The translations under genes and the position numbers were made by a program. A model generated the notes under the pieces. The model was given only the letters and a program-made list of their open reading frames with translations. It was not told the origin of the DNA and searched no databases. Of a DNA stretch of 64,000 nt, positions 11,356 through 22,526 are shown piece after piece. This DNA is from Lineus longissimus (taxonomy: Eukaryota > Nemertea > Pilidiophora > Heteronemertea > Lineidae), in assembly GCF_910592395.1 (NCBI RefSeq), contig NC_088324.1:5606953-5670952 (forward strand). Reading direction: 5' to 3'. Positions within the stretch are counted from its first letter, which is position 1; every line of letters begins with the position of its first letter.

Positions 11356-12043
11356 TATAAAAAGTTCTGATCATTGGAGTGCTGTTGTTCAAGTGATTGT
11401 TGACTGAAATACCACAACCAGTCGTCGCAAACCAGACCGCCATTCAGAATACACATAACGATACACCGTATTTTTGTTATCTCGTTTCCTTTGTTTTCCC
11501 CGATACGAATAAATGATGAGAACCTCAGCTGAATTCCAAGGATTCGGAATACATTTGATTAACTGGTATGTTGCATGTACGTCTATCACATTTTTAAAGA
11601 GTCGTGACAACACAAGGGATGCCACTTGGTGACTTATCACTTTTCTGATCTTTACCAGCACCGCCTAATGCATTGTTTAATATACACGTAGATTCTAAGA
11701 TACCTAGATTTGGAACGAACCGCACTTTACATTGCAACTGCACTCTGCGCAAATGAAGCCTCGTTTTAAATGCGGCGGTTATGACTAGGCAACCATAACC
11801 GCTTGGGTTGTGCGAAATGTGAAAGCTGTCAAAAGCATTTTTTAAACCACAGTTTGGTTTTTTAATTTGAGATATTTTAGAATAGACATTGGTACCTCAA
11901 TATCGGTATCAATTGCTCGGTTTTGGTCTACATTGTAGCTCATCCCGAACGGTTTTGGTGAGACAAGCGACACCTCCAGTTCGGTCAATTCCGTAAACAA
12001 AGTTAGTTCACTGTATATATCGATAAACATTTACAAATTTCAG
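11356..12043. other. No gene seen apart from repeat B
   Basis: Short minus-strand frames at 11219-11661 show no motifs. The 11695-11865 portion is an interspersed repeat. The final 30 bp form the polypyrimidine-poor acceptor of the deaminase exon at 12044. Confidence 0.4.
11695..11865 (+). repeat. Interspersed repeat family B, copy 1
   Basis: About 170 bp matching 41995-42150 in inverse orientation. Shared words include GAACGAACCGCACTT, GAAGCCTCGTTT and AAGCTGTCAAAAGCATTT. Class unknown. Confidence 0.6.
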
Positions 12044-15000
12044 CATCCATCCGCCAGAGACGGCGACCGAGGATGATCAATTCTATTTGTCCATTGCGGC
12101 AATAGTAGCCAGTAAGTCGAAGCTGACGGAAAAAGTAAGTTCATGCAGATGTACAGTCCTACCTGAAAGTAAATAATGTATCCACAGTTTTTTTTTAATA
12201 TCACAGAGATAGAATAAGATAATTGAATGCGGTTTTCTTGTTGGTCATGCATCTGTTGTATTTGGACCAAGCTAATCCTGTCTCTTTATTATGTAACAGC
12301 CAATTTAAAAAATGTCCAAAAGTAACTTTTTTATTTTATTTTGATTTCGTTCTTTTTCACAATGTTTGGGTGAACTATGATGCAACAAAGGTTTTTGCTT
12401 TCATTATTAGAAAATTCCTGCTAAATTCTTTCATTCTGAAGATAAGTTATAGCTCGCTACAGGTGATTATTTTTTACAGCTGGTGACCTTTGTAAACACC
12501 CCTCATAGTTAGCAATGCAGTCAGTCAGGGTCTTTATGGCCAACTCAGCTCATACATGAAGAATTGGAGGTCTTTATCAAAGGTTATGGAAGAGATTTTT
12601 GAAAAAATAATAGAAAATTCTCAGCAAAAATGTGCATTTGTCATGACTATCGAACACACTCTATGGAATTGCAAGTGCCAAACAATGATGGTCATAAAGC
12701 ACAGTTCATGGGCTCATTTGAATTTTTGAAAAGGCACATGAAATAAAAAAGTGATTTTGGGACCTTTTTTTTAAAATGTTTGTTACATAATGAGGGGATG
12801 GAATTAGGTGCATCCAAGTACAACACATATACGACCAACTAAATATACCATACTCTGCTGTGAAAACCACAATCAAATATCTTATTTTATCTCTGTGATA
12901 TTAAAAAAAAACGGTTACTTTCTGGTAGGACTGTACATATAGACCTCAGTTCATAATGTATTATATTCCCACCGATCAACCGCCTCCCACCTCCCCCTCT
13001 CCGAAAAGATTAACGCGTTTTGACCTGACTTGACTAATTATATCCCTATTGATTTTGCGTACGACGTCATCAGTTTGTGTAGTTTGGACGACTAAGTGGT
13101 ACCGCATAAGTATATGGTAAACACAAAAACAATATTCCATGCGGGAAGCAGTGCGTATGATAATGAACAATTTATCTTGCATTTGCAACTACTTTGAGAC
13201 CTCTATCATCTTTCCAACATACTCTCATGGTTTGAGAAATATTGTAGATTATGTGATGATGCTTTCGTTTGTGAAGTTTGTCTTTTTTGGAGATATTAGA
13301 ATCGTCTTCATTACCATGTGCATGTACCTCTTCAGCTGTTAACAAAATACAAACGGATGAATTATCGATACTGAAGCTCATTTTATGTCCGAGTTACGTC
13401 TCACTGACACGTATGCATCATACGTATATTCCATACGGATACGCGATACGTTTCGACAGTGCTGAAACTCACTATTGACAATATTCTACATAAATGCTAT
13501 CGTAATGGACATGCTGACTAACCGGCGGTGTACGTCAACCCTAAAGTCTCCTCCGTTCACATGTCGACTAAACTAACCGGCGGAGTACGCCAATCCTAAA
13601 GTCTCCTCCTTTCACATGTCGACTAAACTAACCGGCGGTGTACGTCAATCCTAAAGTCTCCTTCTTTCACATGTCGACTAAACTAACCGGCGGTGTACGC
13701 CAATCCTAAAGTCTCCTCCTTTCACATGTCGACTAAACTAACCGGCGGTGTACGCCAATCCTAAAGTCTCCTCCTTTCACATGTCGACTAAACTAACCGG
13801 CGGTGTACGTCAATCCTAAAGTCTCCTCCTTTCACATGTCGACTAAACTAACCGGCGGTGTACGTCAACCCTAAAGTTTCCTCCTTTCACATGTCGACTA
13901 AACTAACCGGCGGTGTACGCCAATCCTAAAGTCTCCTCCTTTCACATGTCGACTAAACTAACCGGCGGTGTACGCCAATCCTAAAGTCTCCTTCTTTCAC
14001 ATGTCGACTAAACTAACCGGCGGAGTACGCCAATCCTAAAGTCTCCTCCTTTCACATGTCGACTAAACTAACCGGCGGTGTACGTCAATCCTAAAGTCTC
14101 CTCCTTTCACATGTCGACTAAACTAACCGGCGGTGTACGTCAACCCTAAAGTTTCCTCCTTTCACATGTCGACTAAACTAACCGGCGGTGTACGCCAATC
14201 CTAAAGTTTCCTCCTTTCACATGTCGACTAAACTAACCGGCGGTGTACGTCAATCCTAAAGTCTCCTCCTTTCACATGTCGACCGAACTAACCGGCGGTG
14301 TACGTCAACCCTAAAGTTTCCTCCTTTCACATGTTGACTAAACTAACCGGCGGTGTACGCAAATCCTAAAGTCTCCTCCGTTCACATGTCGACTAAACTA
14401 ACCGGCGGTGTACGTCAATCCTAAAGTCTCCTCCTTTCACATGTCGACTAAACTAACCGGCGGTGTACGCCAATCATAAAGTCTCCTCCTTTCACATGTC
14501 GACTAAACTAACCGGCGGTGTACGCCAATCATAAAGTCTCCTTCTTTCACATGTCGACTAAACTAACCGGCGGAGTACGCAAATCCTAAAGTCTCCTTCA
14601 TTCACATGTCGACTAGACTAACCGGCGATGTTCGTCAATCATATGTAGATAGACGCACAACGCCGGTATATTAGATCGGCACGGGCATGGTAAGGGAAGC
14701 TCAGTTATGAATTTCGTGTCGAAAAAAGTGATTAATTCATGTATGATAATTTTATTACAGGTTGGCGCGGTCTTGGTAAACGATAAAAGGAAAATCGTTG
14801 GCTACGGTTATAACGGATCGCCACTTAACCATCCCACTCCTGGACCCATTGGTAAATATACCTATAGCAAACACGCACTGCGATGAAATTTTACAGATCT
14901 GACAAGCTGCGAGGCATGAACTCAGCGCCTCTTAAAAGTGTCAAGATTGATATCTAGAGATGATTAAAGTCATTGATAATACACTCATCATGCTCACGCA

Positions 15001-16707
15001 ACATGCTCACGTACGATTGCTGTTATCCCGATAAGTATCAGGTGCGTACTTTGCATACTAAACAAACGTTCTCGCAAAAATGGTTACTCCTAAACCAGAT
15101 AATGTTAACATCAGTAAACAGATACTTTTGTCAGCTGTCAACTGATAGGAAGTTTGAGCTATGAATTCAATAATAGTTTGCTGCACTGAATCGCCCAGGT
15201 TTTTCCAACCTCGTAGCCAGTAGTTGAACTAAAATGACTAAATCTTATTAATGGATACTCCCTATTCTCCTATCTTCCACAAAAGCACGGTTGTACGTTA
15301 AACCCGGCTAAAAAAACATCTTAGGGTTGCATATTTGGTCTGGCAAAAAACCTGTGTAGGCCTACGGCGCTCGAAAAAAAAAATCAAATTTGTAGTTAAA
15401 ATTGACAATTTCCGATTGCGCAAATATGCACTAAATATAGCTTTCAGTATCGCAGTTACCATCAATTCCGAGTTTCAGCCAATTCGTGTGCATAGTAACT
15501 GCACTAAGGCATTGTTTATAACTGCATTTCTGTTGTGTTGCAGGACCACCAGTAATTACGAACGGGTTTTTCAAAAGCTCAAAAACAACCTTTGTAATTT
15601 ATAAGAGTGTAATTGTAATCGGGGGGAATTGTCCAGGGGGAGTTGTCCTCGGGGGGGGGGGATTGTCCAGGGGGAGTTGTCCTCGGGGGGAATTGTCCAG
15701 GGGGAGTTGTCTGGGGGGAATAGTCCGGGGGGCAATTGTCCGGGGGAATTGTCCTGCTCCCAATTGTAAGGGTATAAACGGTATCGAATTCAAAGTAACA
15801 AGGGGTATTGTACTGGTATGCGAATTGGTCTACATTATGGTCAGATTTGAGTAAAACAAGCAAAGCATAAACGGAAAGAATGAGATATCTGTTGCAGAAA
15901 AAGACTTTCACACCAACATCTTATTACACATGTACATCTTTGATGCGACATGTGAAAGTAAAAATCTTACTGAATAATAAAATACACCATTGAAATTGTC
16001 TATTACTGACTTTCTTGCACGTGTATTAATTAGTTTCAAATTTTTCTATTTTGAAGTGGTGGACGCGCACACGAATGCAATTATTTTCGCGACTGCGCCT
16101 CTTGAAGGTACTACTATGTACACAACACACTTTCCGAACGCAGCGGCTGCTGCGCATGTAGCACAAGCTGAGATCAAACAAATTAGATGTCTCCATCATC
16201 AACACGGACCGTCCAATCAGTTGCCTTCTCCAGATATCGGCAAAATACTTAGCAGTAGTCGAGTATATTTTGCGTAAGATGCTTTTTCCTTCTTCTGATC
16301 TGCAGTAGATCTGAATAGATTCTTAAAGACCAGAGTGACAAACCTTTTTGTCAGTGAGCAAATCATTTATCAGGGCGCCTTTTTCAAATGAGCAAATATC
16401 AAATTCTAGCATTCAGATGCCCAGAAAACGCATGTGGCACTTCAATTTTATTTTGCCGCACTGATCGCTGAGTTGGGCTTACAATAGTGTTCCGATACCA
16501 GTTTTGGCAAGACTTGATAAATATTAGTTTTTATTGGTTCTTGGAATTGGTCAATCGATAATTTAATATGCAGTTTTGGAGATATTTAATTTGAGAATTT
16601 GTATTTTTTCCAGTATCGTTCGTCTACAGAATCAACATGTTACCATTAATTTTGCGGACTTCGGGCGTGTCGAGCCGGATGAAGTGATGGCACAACCACA
16701 AGAATAG
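12044..16707 (+). CDS. dCMP-deaminase-fold protein lacking all active-site residues (partial at 5' end)
   Basis: Four coding exons with agreeing phases: 12044-12134, 14761-14851, 16057-16273, 16614-16707 (TAG). Donors are GTAAGT, GTAAAT and GTAAGA. The product reads through the cytidine/dCMP deaminase fold: VGAVLVNDKRKIVGYGYNG, then VDAHTNAIIFAT, then TTMYTTHFPNAAAAAHVAQA. In active enzymes the second segment is H-A-E-x-N-A-I and the third is P-C-x-x-C; here the zinc His is Asp, the catalytic Glu is His, and the Cys pair is Asn and Ala. The framework (NAI, MYTT, AQAEI) remains and the frame is open, so this is either a pseudoenzyme or a recently freed gene. Upstream exons are missing; the first visible acceptor is phase 2. 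Tandem AATAAA signals follow at 16747. Confidence 0.7.
12135..13516. other. Intron DNA of the deaminase-like gene
   Basis: AT-rich intron with no exon recognised. A stretch around 12150-12210 (AGTCCTACCTGAAAGTAA, then TTTTTTTTTAATATCACAGAG) recurs in inverse orientation at 12890-12945, giving a loose 750-bp inverted repeat inside the intron. Confidence 0.5.
13517..14645. repeat. 55-bp minisatellite, about 20 copies, in an intron
   Basis: Units of 55 bp containing ACCGGCGGTGTACG, CAATCCTAAAGTCTCCTCC and TTTCACATGTCGACTAA. Variants (GTACGT or GTACGC, GGAG or GGTG, TTCTTT or CTCCTTT) are shuffled along the array, and a multi-unit block near 13850-14080 partly repeats the order of an earlier one. 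The array lies between two exons of the deaminase-like gene. A lone diverged unit occurs at 24889-24935. Confidence 0.95.
15621..15756. repeat. G-rich 15-bp tandem array in an intron
   Basis: Repeats of a roughly 15-bp unit of the type GGGGGAATTGTCCAG with runs of 5-13 G. The plus strand could form G-quadruplexes. It lies in the intron before the deaminase exon at 16057. The open frames across it are simple proline-rich translations of the repeat and are not genes. Confidence 0.85.
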
Positions 16708-16746
16708 GATATCAATAAGGCTACGACAAAACAAAGGAATTAATGG

Positions 16747-16756
16747 AATAAATAAA
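16747..16756 (+). promoter_or_regulatory. Overlapping AATAAATAAA polyadenylation signals
   Basis: Two overlapping AATAAA hexamers 40 bp after the stop codon of the deaminase-like gene. Confidence 0.6.
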
Positions 16757-16898
16757 CGAGACTATTAAAAACCGCATATAAACAGAAGTGGTGCGTAAAC
16801 GTAGGCAAGAATTGATAAGACTAGGCTTTATTAATTCTTGATGTAGGTAAATTACTTAACGATACAGTTTTCATTTAGGATGGTGATATAGGCCTATG

Positions 16899-17210
16899 AT
16901 AGTACTCCATTTCACGAAAAACATGGCACTCTTGAGTTTTGGTTGTTTCGCACACAGAAAATGAAATATTTGATTAAAATGGTATAGTTTTATCTGAGGA
17001 TTAGATAGTGAGGCATATTCTCTACGTTTTTCTCATAATCACAAAATACAGTACTCAAATCGACACAAACAGAAAATTCATAAAACCAAATCGTCATTTA
17101 TAAAACCAAGTATAATCGTCTGGTTGGCCCACTTTTAATCAAATATTTGATTTTCTGTGCGAAAAAACAAAAACTCGGAGCGCCATGTTTTTCGTGAAAT
17201 GGAGTACTAT
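16899..17210. repeat. Palindromic element with about 80-bp arms
   Basis: The left arm 16899-16979 is an inverted copy of 17133-17210 with few mismatches; the outer ends ATAGTACTCCATTTCACG match perfectly. The 150-bp loop is unique. It may be a MITE. It directly abuts the LINE-like 3' end, and the word TATAGGCCT precedes it (16887) and recurs right after the LINE tail (17670). Confidence 0.75.
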
Positions 17211-17671
17211 TACAGTAGGGTCATGAACCATTCAAACATTCTTATCAAACTCTCAGGAAACCTCGCGCTCAGAGGCAGCGGTTCTTCAGTTTCAAATAGT
17301 ATTACCTTTTTATCTCAAGCTCTCAATATACCCAGGGACACACTTCATCTCAATCCTTGTGCCATTCATAATGTATACATGCCTGACGATGACCTTCGTC
17401 GGCGGGCGCGTGCCATACGTGAGTTCGCCGAGTACAGGGATGCTAACCCAGCAGAAAGAGAACAAGTCAATAATATACTTCACTTCTTGTGTTTATTATA
17501 ATATCATTATTTCTCACCTGATTTCTCCTGTGTGCGGTATAGGTTTTTATGTTGTGTGTTTTGTTGTTTTTTGTTTGCACCATTCTTTGCTTATGTTCAC
17601 ACCAATTATAATTGTCCTGTGTATTTATCTGTGACATGTCACGAATAAAGTATCTATCTATCTATCTATTA
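17211..17671 (+). mobile_element. Non-LTR retrotransposon 3' end with (TATC)n tail
   Basis: An open frame ends at 17501 with an Arg/Glu-rich C-terminus (LRRRARAIREFAEYRDAN), followed by about 140 bp of untranslated DNA, AATAAAG and a short TATC microsatellite at 17651-17671. A frame ending shortly before AATAAA plus a short tandem tail is the usual 3' end of many LINEs. The 5' part is missing. The protein end is not diagnostic, so the class is uncertain. Confidence 0.5.
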
Positions 17672-18424
17672 TAGGCCTCTATCATCATCCTAGGTGAAAT
17701 ATGTGTTATAGTACAGCGGTGCGCATGCTCAGCCCTGTATAGTGACGTCACATTTATGACAGCCAATGTGAATTCAGTTATGCTTACATGTCGAATTTGC
17801 TATGGGGTGCTAAAACTTGTATCGACGTGTATAAATAGCTCTTCATCCATCACTCGATCAATCGATATGAATTCCCTTTGTTTTAAAGTTTAATATGAGT
17901 TGCATTTCATTGAAAAATATCCTGATTTTCCAATATTAGCCTAATGTAAAGGCAGTCATTTTGTTACCTACACTATAACAAAAATAAACCACCATGAAGC
18001 TGTGTTTTCTGATATTCACTGATAAGTGAAACGTATAATTGCTTTGTCAGGATAAAATCCATTGCTTTATCTGGTATAATTTTTGCTTATTTTCAACTTT
18101 ATTCAATGATAATGGCGTGATGTTTTTCATCATCTTGACCCTTAATGTATTGACATTGCTGAGCTTTCAGACAAGGCGCGTCAATGGGGCGGAGGCTACG
18201 GGGACAATGCTGCTGGAAGTTCAGTATGTTTTTCATTGGCCACCCAAATTCTTAAACATTAAAACAGTAAAACAACTAGTAGTTTCTATTGCGCGAACTG
18301 TGAGTTTAGTACAAAATAGTAGTGAGACTAACCATTGATTAATGAAAAATATCCATTAAATTGTTAAGAATAACTAAATGTCGATAATTAGAGCCACTAT
18401 TTTCACAGTCGCTGCTATAGGAAC
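17672..18424. other. No gene seen
   Basis: AT-rich. TATAAATAG at about 17831 is a fair TATA box but only a very short frame follows. A 99-codon frame at 18039-18338 has no recognisable motif. Confidence 0.35.
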
Positions 18425-18711
18425 TATCAGAGTAGTAAGTAAAAAATTACTATGAAATAGTAATTATCATTAATCAATTTCAAGAGTGATGGATGGACAT
18501 GTATGGACATGTACTCTACTTGTGTTTGGAACACAGTTTTTCTATACGCGTTGTTGTATTATGAATGTTTTTAGGTAAAATATTTAAGGACCCCGTAACT
18601 CGGTTTAAATTTGGTCAGCCACGAGACTGAGGACCACGCACATTGCGTGAGGAGACAACCAATTATGTAATTTCGGGAATCGAGAAATAAACTGTTGAAA
18701 GGGATGTACTC

Positions 18712-19029
18712 TTAGTTATCATTTGGATCACAATGTTTAACACAACAGCGTGTGTATTTCTTGCAGCAGCCGATGTGCATTACTTCAACTGCATCATGTC
18801 TAAATTTCTTCCCACCGCCAAGGCAATACATGCAAAGATTTATGGCATAATTAACATGCCAATTGAAACTACAGACCCATTGCTCAACATTATAACGCAG
18901 AAACCAATAAGGCTTGCTAAGATTGTACCTTTCCCTCATAATTGGCAAGTCCATAGATGATTCGTGAAACCTCAGCGGCAAGGAACAGAAAATGTATGCC
19001 AAGCTGACCAAGATCAGCATCCGTATCAT
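18712..19029 (-). pseudogene. GPCR fragment (TM6-TM7 and tail), partial duplicate
   Basis: The 105-residue frame is about 85% identical to the end of the three-exon receptor at 23981-26498. It begins inside the third intracellular loop (IRMLILVSLAYIFCSLPLRF is TM6) and ends with TM7 and a cysteine-rich tail. The matching DNA extends from about 18425 to 19045, corresponding to 23700-24310, so downstream DNA was copied too. TM1-TM5 are absent and no acceptor precedes the fragment, hence a truncated copy. The frame has no stop, which suggests a recent copy or retained use. Confidence 0.75.
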
Positions 19030-19045
19030 ATACTAATTCTCAGCG

Positions 19046-19748
19046 ATGATAACAGTGATAATTCAAACCGGTGAGTGTTAGGCTGCCATTGAGCATACGT
19101 AGAGCAACACGGCAGCCTACATGGAAAGGCCAGTGATGAACCCTTTGTGAAGACAGTGTTCGCCGATGTTTGCGCATATCATGTTGCTCTATGATTTAAC
19201 CTGAAGTAGATGCACATCCATAGCAAAATGTTAGGTATGGAAATCCATCCTCTTCCAGACTGTTGACGGCACAAATCTATTGTTCAACGTCGTCTTGTGG
19301 TGGGCGTAATTGGGCATGTGCAAAGCCGTTTATAAGGGTTGCTATGGCGTTGCTATGGGTGTTGCGAGGGATTATAAGGGCACAATGGTAATAAATCGGT
19401 CATACTGTTGAAAACAAAAAAATGTGGGAGAAAGTTTGAGAGAATTACCGCACGAGCTAGGATGCAATCTGCAGTGCAAGAATCGTAACCGGAGAAAGCC
19501 CCTTCACAACATTGCTGACTTGTTTCGCCATTACGTTGGAATTCCCCCACTTTTGGCTTTCGACATCGGTCACACTCCTTGCGCACTGATAGTAGTGTGA
19601 TGACTGCTTGAATTGGCCGCCTTTCCAATCTGAATGTGGTGAAATACCTCATCCACGAAACTACAAGAATTTTCGGGTTTTTTTTAAAAACAAATTAAAA
19701 AAAGGTTGTCATACTGAATTTTAAGTCTTTCCCCGAAAAAATTCTCGT
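19046..19748. other. No gene seen
   Basis: A minus-strand frame at 19353-19652 has several cysteines (CDRCRKP, CCEG) but no known spacing. Otherwise unremarkable. Confidence 0.35.
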
Positions 19749-20289
19749 TAAATGACCATTGGTGTTAGGCCTATTAAGGGCAATATTACCCAGCTGTCGG
19801 CTGCCTAGTCACCTCCTATTCTACATAAGTAGTTTCCATCAACAAATTGCACAAAAAATGAAAGATTCAAATCTGACTGAATTATCACGCTTTTCAGATG
19901 TTGACTCCGATTTGACCCGAGTTAGCTCTCTGGAATGCGTCAATCCTTTCCATGTGGACCGATGCACCAGAAAAGCGCTTTCTGGAACAATGGATCTACC
20001 CTGTGACGACTTGGTGGATTATTATGATGTCACGCTGATGGCGCTTGATTACCCCGCTATTGCAACGATGATGGAAATGACGTCGCGTCGTATTAGCGGG
20101 GTGACGTGAACTTGGATACCGGCATGCACTCACGTGGCAGGAAAGGTCTTTTGCCCCAGGACTTGTGCGTATTAGTCCAAATTTAAAATAGATAGTAGAA
20201 AAACGCGTTATTCGTTATTTTTAATAACGAATAACGCGTATTTTAACGAATAACGCATTTGTCTACTATCTACTTTTTCAATTTGGACT
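19749..20289 (+). mobile_element. TTAA-flanked MITE family A, long copy ending in a hairpin
   Basis: Starts at TTAAATGACCATTGG. The first 430 bp align with 55427-55860 and the first 120 bp with 7398-7520. The last 117 bp (20173-20289) form a hairpin: AGTCCAAATTTAAAATAGAT with its approximate complement, enclosing repeated ACGCGTTATTCG words. The 116-codon frame across it is not preserved in the other long copy. Confidence 0.65.
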
Positions 20290-21548
20290 ACTCCGAAAGG
20301 AATGAGTCCAATTTCTTATCTCAGCTAGCCGCTTGCGAACATCCGAGAAGCACGGATTTAGAGAGGAAAGCGGAGGGGTGCCCCCTCCTCTAACCCGAAA
20401 AAAAAATATTTTGCCATGTGTGGTTTTCACGGCAAAAATTGCCGAAAATAGCGGCCTAAATTGTGGAAAACTGCAAGACCCCCTTTCTATCTTCTAGTAT
20501 TTGTTGCTCTCCATATCTGCCAGCGTATTGCCTCGGTGCCCTGGTGGAAACAGCTCTTTCGACGAATGGGCAAAAATTGATATGAACACTTCATCAGTCC
20601 ACAATTGAAAATTTGTTGAAGTATTAATTTTGTTGAAATGCCTGAAATGTTGTGACAGTTCAAGTAGGTACTGCATTTTTTGGTATTTTGCCAACGACCT
20701 ACTAACTTTATTTCAATTTACCCGCGGGACAGACAAAAATCACGACACGAGTAAAAAAACGGTACAGGTTAACCAGCAAACCACTGCGCTCCACGCTCTT
20801 GGAGACGGATATCTTCGCAAAAATCACGGGTATACCTGCATGTACGTAGAGGGCTTTTGGACTGGAGAAAATCAACGAGTGCGATCTGGTGACGAGGATC
20901 AGACACCCGGGCTGTATTCTTATTAGATCAGCAATAGAAAGAAATCAGTGACCTTCAGGGGTGTTCGACTCCCCTCAATCAGGAATGGCTTTAAATCGTG
21001 TTAATGAGAAGCAAAGGTGGGAGGTGTTTTGCTACTCCGTAAAGTTCATCTCGCAGTTGACAATGATTAAAACTTTGATTCACTAAATTGTCTCTGGAGC
21101 TTAAACTAGGATTCAATGTATCTTGGTCTAATCATTCTTCCAGAGAGATTTAGGGCGTTGGGTTTCTATATTAGATGATTGATTGGCCGTCATGCATACA
21201 TACATGTAGTTCAGAGATTACATGTATCTTTCAAAACCGTTTCTTCCGTGAATGTTTGGTTAAGGGGATTTTTTTTCCTTTCAAATTATGCTATGTTAGT
21301 AGTAACATGAACTTACTTATTAAATCGAGATTTGATATCAAACCTTTGTTATGAGCACGAAACGTATCAACTTGCTTCAAGCAACGCAATACAATATTTG
21401 ATTAAGCACTAAATATATTTCTCGTACCGCGTGTTGAATAGTTTTGAGGTACTGTGAGATGGGTATGACGACTTCACAACGTAATCCTGCCTAGCTAGCT
21501 GTGGCCTATTAAATCCCTTTAACAATCCTTGCTGTAGGGTTACTCAAC
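20290..21548. other. No gene seen; upstream of intronless GPCR
   Basis: Short frames at 20494-20926 on both strands have no motifs. The last 500 bp are AT-rich and would hold the promoter of the receptor at 21549. No TATA box was identified with confidence. Confidence 0.35.
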
Positions 21549-22526
21549 ATGACGACTGCGACACCAGTATCTCAGGTTTGTGCTAGTTTTAACCAAGATT
21601 ACGGCAACCACGTCATGATGATGCAACGCTTCGTCTACCCAGCCTTGATAACCGTCGGGGTGGTCGGAAACACCCTCTGCTTCCTTGTGATGCGCGCACC
21701 ATCGAATCGCAGCAGCGTGATGTGTCTCTATTTGAAAGTTCTGGCAGTATCCGACACGTGTTCACTAGTTATATTTCTACTACCGATGTGGGTAATTAAC
21801 GTATGGCCAAATCTCCTACAATATCGCCTAATTGGAGAGGTAAGATGTCAAGCATTTTTCTTCATTCCGAACATATTTTACAACACGTCCATTTGGCAAA
21901 TTCTAATCATTGCGATAGATAGATTTATCGTTGTAAAATTCCCCCTGAAGGCGGCGCGGTGGTGCACGATGAGAAAAGCTCGAATTCTATTGGCTGTAAA
22001 TTTCATTTCGCACGTGTTGATTTATCTGCCGAGTGCCTTCCGGTCGGCGCAACAAGATGGCGCCGGGCTTTTCTCGTTGTGCGTACTCAGCGATTACTTC
22101 GCCTGGTATGACCCAGCGTTTGACCCAATAAACGCAACATTTGACGTTTTCCCTCCACTTGGGTTGCTATTTCTTCTGAATATTACAATAATTATGAGTC
22201 TTAAAAAACATAGTTCAGAATTAAAGGACAAGGCACTCGGAGATTCCAAAACGCGTCAAAGGCAGGAAAGGTCAATGACAGTCATGTTGGTTGTCATAGC
22301 AACTTCTCTTTTAGTCTTGCTTTTACCTTTAACAGTCGACTTCATACTCTGGCGATGTTGCCTGGAGCATGTGACGATCTCCCAACCAAATCTTCGAGGT
22401 TTTACTTTCGAAATAGGATTCGAACTAGGAATTACAAACAACGCCGTAAATTTCTTCTTGTACTCTGCAAGTAGCTCAAAATTTAGGACCGATTTAAAAC
22501 GTTTATTAACGCGTGTCGAAGGTTAA
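21549..22526 (+). CDS. Rhodopsin-class (class A) peptide-type GPCR, intronless
   Basis: A single open frame of 325 residues with seven hydrophobic segments. Landmarks: GN at 40-41 (TM1), LAVSD at 65-69 (TM2), C100 before TM3, DRF at 124-126 in place of DRY, C178 in the second extracellular loop (able to pair with C100), LLLP at 257-260 (TM6, no CWxP tryptophan), and NAVNFFLY at 298-305 where NPxxY is usual. The NFFLY form and short third loop are typical of invertebrate FMRFamide/thyroliberin-like orphan receptors. It should sit in the plasma membrane and couple to G proteins; the ligand is unknown. The start ATG has A at -3. TM4 lacks the usual tryptophan. The length is near the family minimum but complete. 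Confidence 0.85.
   Translation: MTTATPVSQVCASFNQDYGNHVMMMQRFVYPALITVGVVGNTLCFLVMRAPSNRSSVMCLYLKVLAVSDTCSLVIFLLPMWVINVWPNLLQYRLIGEVRCQAFFFIPNIFYNTSIWQILIIAIDRFIVVKFPLKAARWCTMRKARILLAVNFISHVLIYLPSAFRSAQQDGAGLFSLCVLSDYFAWYDPAFDPINATFDVFPPLGLLFLLNITIIMSLKKHSSELKDKALGDSKTRQRQERSMTVMLVVIATSLLVLLLPLTVDFILWRCCLEHVTISQPNLRGFTFEIGFELGITNNAVNFFLYSASSSKFRTDLKRLLTRVEG

Noticed and set aside
13517-14645. CRISPR-like regular array
   Set aside because: The whole 55-bp unit repeats with no unique spacers, and the DNA is eukaryotic; it is a minisatellite.
15579-15911. Pro-rich minus-strand protein (PPDNSP repeats)
   Set aside because: Antisense translation of the G-rich intronic array.
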